Source: Tellurirhabdus rosea (lineage in GTDB: Bacteria > Bacteroidota > Bacteroidia > Cytophagales > Spirosomataceae). From it: DNA of 64,000 nucleotides. The notes under the pieces were generated by a model that saw only the letters and a program-made list of their open reading frames with translations, did not search any database and was not told the DNA's origin. The stretch lies in assembly GCF_026278345.1 (NCBI RefSeq), contig NZ_CP111085.1, positions 3,923,501-3,987,500 on the forward strand, in the 5' to 3' direction. The translations under genes were made by a program, and so were the position numbers. Below are positions 59,412-64,000 of the stretch, piece by piece (positions within the stretch are counted from its first letter, which is position 1; the number at the start of each line of letters is the position of its first letter).

Positions 59412-60812
59412 TTACTTCCTGCTAAAAGCCGGATTCGCCAGCGGCATGTTGGCCCGCACTTCTGCCCGCCACTGCTTCAGTTTTTGATGGAGGTCGCGGG
59501 TTTTGGCGGGCTCGCGGGCGCTGAGGTCGGTGGTTTCCGAGAGGTCGGCGGTCAGATTGTAGAGTTCGGTTCGGCCGGTTTCAAAATGCTCAATCAGCTT
59601 GTAATCGCCTTCGCGAATGGCTCCGGACGGGGCGCTCAGCTGGTTGCTGAAGTGCGGGTAATGCCAGAAAACCGGGCCACGCGCCTGCGTCTGGGCGGGA
59701 TTGCGGAGCAGCGCGGCGAAGCTCCGGCCGTCCGGGAAGGGGGCTTTGGGAGCGCCAAGCAGTTCCAGCAGGGTGGGAACAAAGTCCGTTCCGGTGAGGT
59801 ACTGACTCGTGACGGTATTTTCCGGAATGACGCCTTTCCAGCGCATAATCATCGGCACCCGGATGCCGCCTTCGTACAGATGTCCTTTCCACGAACGCAG
59901 CGGGGCGTTGTCGGTGGGCGCCGGACCGGCCTCCGGCATGCCCAGTCCCCCGTTGTCGGAGGTAAAAATAACCAGCGTATTGTCGTCGAACCCGTTGGCC
60001 TTTAACTGCTGCAAAACCCGGCCGATGCCTTCGTCCATACTCAGTAGCATGGCGGCATAACTGGGGTTGTACTTGCCTTTGAAACGCGGATAGCGGTACA
60101 GAAACCGGCCCAGCTTGTCGGCGCGGGGCACCAGCAGAATATGCGGGGCCGAATAGGCCAGGTACAGAAAGAACGGTTTCTGCGCCGTTTGCTGGCCTAG
60201 GAATTCCAGCGCGTAATCGGTGAGCTTGTCGGTCAGGTACTCGTTGCCTTTGTCTTCAAAAACGGGTTTGTTGGCCGAACTGATGCCGTAATTGTAGTAA
60301 TCCAGCCCGTTTTTGCTGATCTGCCGTTCGTAGTCGAAACCTTGCGCGGTCGGCGTCAGCGAATCGGCCGAACCCAAGTGCCATTTGCCGACCATGCCGG
60401 TGGCGTACCCCAGCGCTTTCAGCCGTTCGGCCAGCGTAACCTCCGAACCGGGCAGGTAAGGTCGCCAGGGTGCCGGACGGAGCGGAGAGGCCGAATCGAC
60501 CCGGTCGCCGACCAGAAAGTTGGTCAGGTGCAGGCGGGCCGGGTGCTTGCCCGTCAGCAGGGCCGCCCGCGAGGGTGAGCAGACCGGGGCCGCCGCATAC
60601 GCCTGCGTAAACCGCAGTCCGTGCCGGGCCAGCGAGTCAAGGACGGGCGTTTCGTTGAACGGATTGCCATAGCAGCGCAGGTCACTATAGCCCAGGTCGT
60701 CGGCCAGAATAAAGACGATGTTCGGGCGGCGAACGGCCGGCCGGGGCTGGAGGGCAGCGCTGATCAGGACGGCCGACAGCAGCAGCAGCAGGAGAACAAA
60801 CGAACGGTGCAT
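59412..60812 (-). CDS. Secreted sulfatase
   Basis: 466 residues from the ATG at 60812, with a signal peptide (about 1-25). Type I sulfatase: the metal site NIVFILADDLGYSDL, and the formylglycine motif CSPSRAALLTGK at about 78 (Cys to be changed by the maturase). Then GMVGKWHLG and the second metal site FTSDNGG near 290. The C-terminal segment after 390 is typical of the family. It removes sulfate esters from glycans. No other sulfated-glycan gene lies nearby. The cysteine-type motif would need an FGE or anSME enzyme elsewhere. Confidence 0.94.
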   Translation of the reverse strand: MHRSFVLLLLLLSAVLISAALQPRPAVRRPNIVFILADDLGYSDLRCYGNPFNETPVLDSLARHGLRFTQAYAAAPVCSPSRAALLTGKHPARLHLTNFLVGDRVDSASPLRPAPWRPYLPGSEVTLAERLKALGYATGMVGKWHLGSADSLTPTAQGFDYERQISKNGLDYYNYGISSANKPVFEDKGNEYLTDKLTDYALEFLGQQTAQKPFFLYLAYSAPHILLVPRADKLGRFLYRYPRFKGKYNPSYAAMLLSMDEGIGRVLQQLKANGFDDNTLVIFTSDNGGLGMPEAGPAPTDNAPLRSWKGHLYEGGIRVPMIMRWKGVIPENTVTSQYLTGTDFVPTLLELLGAPKAPFPDGRSFAALLRNPAQTQARGPVFWHYPHFSNQLSAPSGAIREGDYKLIEHFETGRTELYNLTADLSETTDLSAREPAKTRDLHQKLKQWRAEVRANMPLANPAFSRK

Positions 60813-60996
60813 GCTCTCTGAATACAAATCCGGGCCGTGATCTACTCATGGAAGAAGGGGACGGTCGGGCGAAGGACGCTGCCTGGGCAGATGGTTCCTC
60901 CGGCGTAGGGTTACCGGTGGCTAAATAGCGTAGTTTCCACCCTTGTCAGGAGCCGGAAAGTCCTGTAACTTGCTCTAAATCCAGCCCTTAATTCGT

Positions 60997-61488
60997 ATGG
61001 TAACTCAATCCAGACCCGTTTCCGGAATGGTCAAGGTGCCCGACCAGCGCTTGACCGCCAATTTTTCCCTGCACGAAATGCTTGCCAGCCAGGCCGCCGT
61101 CCGGAACAACTACACCGAACAGTTTCAGCCGCCTCTGGACGTGATCGAAAGCCTGCGTCAGCTCTGCCAGCACGTGCTGGAACCCCTGCGGATGAGCCTC
61201 AACAAACCGGTCATCGTCACCAGCGGCTACCGCTGCCCGCGGCTCAACGCCAAGATCGGCGGTTCGAAGACCAGCCAGCATATGCAGGGAGAGGCGGCGG
61301 ATATCTACGTGCCGGGCATGAGTGCGGAGGAGCTTTTTCAGTACATCCGCGCCCGCAAACTTCCCTTCGATCAACTAATTCAGGAATTTGACGACTGGGT
61401 ACACGTGTCTTATTCCAGCGAAAAGAAGCAGCAGGTCCTGCGGGCCGTGAAGTCGGTCAAAGGAAAAACGCAGTATCTGACGGCCTGA
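60997..61488 (+). CDS. M15-type peptidase-like protein
   Basis: 163 residues, no signal peptide. The zinc motif of peptidase M15A is SKTSQHMQGEAADIYV near 90-105 (His, Asp) and WVHVSYS near 137 (His); SGYRCPRLNAKIGG precedes it. The size and lack of a signal are like phage D-Ala-D-Ala endolysin-type domains, and chromosomal copies in this group are common. A phage-derived or cell-wall role is possible. A terminator follows within 10 nt. Confidence 0.88.
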   Translation: MVTQSRPVSGMVKVPDQRLTANFSLHEMLASQAAVRNNYTEQFQPPLDVIESLRQLCQHVLEPLRMSLNKPVIVTSGYRCPRLNAKIGGSKTSQHMQGEAADIYVPGMSAEELFQYIRARKLPFDQLIQEFDDWVHVSYSSEKKQQVLRAVKSVKGKTQYLTA

Positions 61489-61495
61489 AAAAGAA

Positions 61496-61518
61496 CGACC
61501 CGGCACTGTGCCGGGTCG
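61496..61518. terminator. Terminator between convergent genes
   Basis: CGACCCGGCA/TGCCGGGTCG with a three-base loop. On the minus strand it is followed by TTCTTTTTC, so it ends the gene at 61540-61914. On the plus strand the T run is poor. Confidence 0.78.
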
Positions 61519-61539
61519 CCAGACTAAAAAAGGGGAGGC

Positions 61540-61914
61540 CTAGTTCAAATGCCAGCGGCTGTAATTGCCCATCAGCTGGCGAATGTCTTTTTCCAGTTCC
61601 GCCAGCCGGGTCTGCTTCTGCCGGTATTCGTGGCGGTAAAAATCAAGAATGGGTAGTTCGTGGTAGCGCAACGCCTGAATTTGCTCCTCCAGCGCGTCCA
61701 GCCGACTTTGTTTTTCTTCCGGATCAGCCCCTGAATTGACGTATACGCGCTGACTTCTGAGCCTGTCTTCGAGTACCGATAATTCTATTTCTTTATGTAA
61801 ATACTGAAGTCCTATATTTTTAAGTTGTTTAATACGCCGCTTCACTTCCCGATGCTCAGTAATCAAGCTTTTCAGTCGGTCGTGATCCGGGTAAAAAGGG
61901 TAGAACAGATACAT
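61540..61914 (-). CDS. Coiled-coil protein of unknown function
   Basis: 124 residues, almost all helical, with heptad patterns at about 10-55 and 70-115 (SRLDALEEQIQALRYHE, KQTRLAELEKDIRQLM). It starts MYLFYPFYPDHDRLKSL, with an aromatic N-terminus. No signal or membrane segment. It may act as a small structural or adaptor protein; no family recognised. Its coding sequence is more AT-rich in the N-terminal half than its neighbours. Confidence 0.65.
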   Translation of the reverse strand: MYLFYPFYPDHDRLKSLITEHREVKRRIKQLKNIGLQYLHKEIELSVLEDRLRSQRVYVNSGADPEEKQSRLDALEEQIQALRYHELPILDFYRHEYRQKQTRLAELEKDIRQLMGNYSRWHLN

Positions 61915-62075
61915 ATCGGCAATTTTCCAGGTCAGAGAAATTATATTCAGTCTTGAGACCGGAAAACATCAAAAATGTCACATTCCCGATATGGGCCTTT
62001 CCCGAAAAAAGTAGTTTTTTGCAGGATAAAGCCTTTCTATTTAAATCGGCCTTAGTGGCTTATCTCTTTATTCGC

Positions 62076-63740
62076 ATGACGTATTTTTCAGGCCGCCGGG
62101 TGCTGGCAGCGGCAGGACTGCTACTGCTGGGGCTGAACGCCGGGGCGCAGACAGGGACCGAGGCGCTGCTTCCGGTCAAAATTTCGGCCACAGCCCTGCC
62201 CAAAAGCTGGCGGTGGATCGGAGCCATTTCGGCCGCACCGGATGCTTCCAGCTTCACTACCAAACCCGGTACTGCCTACCTCCTCGGCGGACGGGAACCG
62301 CTGAACGTGCTGCAGGTCAACGACGACTTCCGGATGCGCTTCGACGTGATGATGACGCAGGGGGGCGACGTTGAGCTGTCGCTGCCCAACGGGTCGACGC
62401 TCAGTCTGCTGCATTCTCCCGATCTGAACCGGATTCTGAAAGCGCCGGGACTGTGGCAGACCGTCGATCTGCGCTACCGGGCGGCTACCGGCGCGCAGCC
62501 CGCCCTGCTCGAAAAACTGGTGATCAACGGCGTGACCGTACGCGAAGACCAGCGACTGGCCCCGGCGAAGGCGACCGGCAGCGTGGCGCTTTGGTCGCCC
62601 AATGGCTCATTGGCCGTCAGGGACATGGCCTACCAGATTCTGTCGAACCGGCAGGTGGCTCGTCTGGGAAATGTCCGCTATAAACTCTACGAAGGCGAGG
62701 CCGAAAAAGCCGCCGATCTGAGCGCCAAAAAGCCGCTGCAGGAAGGCACCCTGCCGGCCATCACGCACGAAGTGGCCTACGGACAGACCAAACGCTATTC
62801 CATTGTGTACACCGGCGAACTGGAGGTGCTCCAGGACGGCCCGCTGACCTTCACCGTCCAGCAGGGCGGCATCGCCGGGATTCAGGTGGACGGGAAAGAC
62901 GTGATCGCCCCCACCTACGCCGACCTCGGCCAGCCGCAAACCGCCCAAACCACGCTCAAAGCCGGTAAATACCCGGTGACAGTGTTTTTCAGCCGCTCGT
63001 GGCCGCGTCCGGGACTGGGCGTGTTTGTGTCGGGACCGGGCACGCGCCCGCAGGCCCTGCACCCGCAGGCTTCCCTGCCCGAACCGGACCCGGTGGGTCT
63101 GATCGCCGTTCGGGCCGCCGACCGTCCGTCGCTCATCCGGTCGTTTATTCAGTTGCCCAACGAGAAAAAGAAACGGACGCACTGCCTGTCGGTAGGAACA
63201 CCTGCCGGGCAGCACTACACGATGGACCTCAATCAGGGAGCCCTGCTGCAGGTATGGAAAGGTGATTTTGCCGATGTAACCGAAATGTGGCACGAGCGCG
63301 GCGAACCGCAGTTGCTCAAACCCATCGGAACCCTCGTTTCGCTGGGCGGACAGCCTACGCTGGCGGCTCTGAACGATGCCAACCAGGTGTGGCCCGACAG
63401 CCTGAACGACGAAAAGGACTTTCTCTACAAAGGCTGGAAACTCGACGCCGACGGCTATCCAACGCTGCAGTACAGCTACCGCGGGGCCGCCATCAGCGAT
63501 TTCATCAAACCCATTTCCAACGGGCTGTCCCGGACGCTGACGGTAAACGGCGGCCCCGGATTGTACTGCCGACTGGCGGCGGGGAAGGATGTGGAAGAGG
63601 TCCGGAAAGGATTGTATGCCGTAGACAACCACAGCTATTACATCCAGCTGGACCCCAAGGCCAAACCGGTCATTCGCAACAACCGCGAACTGCTGCTGCC
63701 CGTCAGCAATGGTACCATTCAATACTCAATCATCTGGTAA
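62076..63740 (+). CDS. Secreted PA14-like protein linked to a dehydrogenase-like gene
   Basis: 554 residues from the ATG at 62076, with a signal peptide ending LNAGAQ; the upstream extension of 41 residues lacks signal features. The first 200 residues form a laminin-G or DUF1080-like beta domain (LPNGSTLSLLHSPDLNRIL, WQTVDLRYRAAT). About 225-350 is PA14-like (YSIVYTGELEVLQDGPLTFT, GIQVDGKDVI). The C-terminal part is unassigned. Proteins of this kind stand before secreted PQQ/haem-type dehydrogenases in this group, as here 78 nt before such a gene. Sugar binding is inferred. Confidence 0.75.
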   Translation: MTYFSGRRVLAAAGLLLLGLNAGAQTGTEALLPVKISATALPKSWRWIGAISAAPDASSFTTKPGTAYLLGGREPLNVLQVNDDFRMRFDVMMTQGGDVELSLPNGSTLSLLHSPDLNRILKAPGLWQTVDLRYRAATGAQPALLEKLVINGVTVREDQRLAPAKATGSVALWSPNGSLAVRDMAYQILSNRQVARLGNVRYKLYEGEAEKAADLSAKKPLQEGTLPAITHEVAYGQTKRYSIVYTGELEVLQDGPLTFTVQQGGIAGIQVDGKDVIAPTYADLGQPQTAQTTLKAGKYPVTVFFSRSWPRPGLGVFVSGPGTRPQALHPQASLPEPDPVGLIAVRAADRPSLIRSFIQLPNEKKKRTHCLSVGTPAGQHYTMDLNQGALLQVWKGDFADVTEMWHERGEPQLLKPIGTLVSLGGQPTLAALNDANQVWPDSLNDEKDFLYKGWKLDADGYPTLQYSYRGAAISDFIKPISNGLSRTLTVNGGPGLYCRLAAGKDVEEVRKGLYAVDNHSYYIQLDPKAKPVIRNNRELLLPVSNGTIQYSIIW

Positions 63741-63818
63741 CCTTTGATTAACTTTGAGATTCCCTGACGCCGCAAACGAGTCTTTTGCCGTCATCGGGAT
63801 TGTCAGAGAGACACAGAG

Positions 63819-64000
63819 ATGAAAAAAACACTCCTATTTATATCTTCTCTCCTCATCGCCGGGGCGACGCTGGCGCAGAATCGCCCGATGACGGAGAACG
63901 ATTATTACCGCCTCGTCACGCTGCCTGTGCCCGAAGGAGTTTCGCTGGAAGTGGGCGGCATGGCTGTCCTGCCCGACGGTCGGCTGGGCGTCAGCACGCG
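63819..64000 (+). CDS. Secreted dehydrogenase-like protein, cut by the window edge
   Basis: 60 codons visible, with no stop. A signal peptide ends GATLAQ. The mature part begins with YYRLVTLPVPEGVSLEVGG and GMAVLPDGRLGVSTR, the start of a six-bladed propeller of the kind in secreted haem-binding or PQQ-type dehydrogenase-like proteins (DUF7133-like). The main part lies outside, so the family call is tentative. It is probably co-transcribed with the PA14-like gene. Confidence 0.7.
   Translation, partial: MKKTLLFISSLLIAGATLAQNRPMTENDYYRLVTLPVPEGVSLEVGGMAVLPDGRLGVST

Overview
The window is a chromosomal segment of a GC-rich member of the Bacteroidota, most like the Spirosoma/Larkinella/Rudanella group (Cytophagales). 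The evidence is a SusC/SusD-type glycan locus, an amylase with a C-terminal type IX secretion sorting domain, two membrane-bound AraC regulators, DUF5916 and DUF2147 proteins, very few Shine-Dalgarno sequences, and two promoters that fit the Bacteroidota consensus TTG-N19-TAnnTTTG exactly. I see no rRNA, tRNA, CRISPR array, complete insertion sequence or prophage. The first gene (a TIR-domain protein) and the last (a secreted dehydrogenase-like protein) are cut by the window edges.

Layout. 1-4.8 kb: TIR protein, PfpI/DJ-1-type protein, and a TPR-AAA+ ATPase followed by a TPR membrane protein. 4.8-8.6 kb: divergent PepSY membrane protein and TonB-dependent siderophore receptor (iron uptake). 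8.7-10.8 kb: ECF-like sigma factor with a membrane-tethered trypsin-like protease, and a divergent tiny lipoprotein. 10.9-13.8 kb: AztD-like metal-binding lipoprotein behind two identical-pattern palindromes, and a gingipain-like (clan CD) peptidase homologue. 14-16.5 kb: serine hydrolase, a fragment of a Uma2 gene, and pyrB. 16.7-30 kb: a starch/maltodextrin utilisation locus (SusC, SusD, SusE-like, two GH13 amylases, and a regulator that joins periplasmic carbohydrate-binding domains to a 7TM region and an AraC DNA-binding domain). 30-40.3 kb: moeA, DUF922 protein, thioredoxin, outer-membrane proteins, a His/Met-rich membrane pair, an FRG-domain protein and a sugar isomerase-like gene. 40.3-40.9 kb: a decayed or frameshift-controlled VapC-type toxin-antitoxin pair. 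40.9-51 kb: a group whose members suggest cell-wall peptide turnover (NlpC/P60 peptidase, penicillin-recognising hydrolase, dipeptide epimerase, AmpG-like transporter), mixed with a BioF-like enzyme, a GxxExxY protein and a DUF5916 protein. 51-64 kb: P-type cation ATPase, AraC regulator, S41 peptidase, saccharopine-dehydrogenase-like protein, second NlpC/P60 peptidase, endonuclease V, sulfatase, M15 peptidase and secreted proteins.

The most unusual feature is not a gene. At least ten intergenic spaces hold long hairpins (arms about 20-45 nt) whose arms are built from short repeated words that differ from site to site, such as TTTATAG, TTAAAAG, TGATTGAG and AGTCGTAA. The words contain stop codons, and with periods of 7 or 8 they place stops in several frames. 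Several hairpins run exactly from the stop codon of one gene to the stop codon of the convergent neighbour, and two sit between susC/susD and susD/susE. One arm often carries one more repeat unit than the other. They look like a family of terminator or mRNA-processing elements that evolve by slippage.
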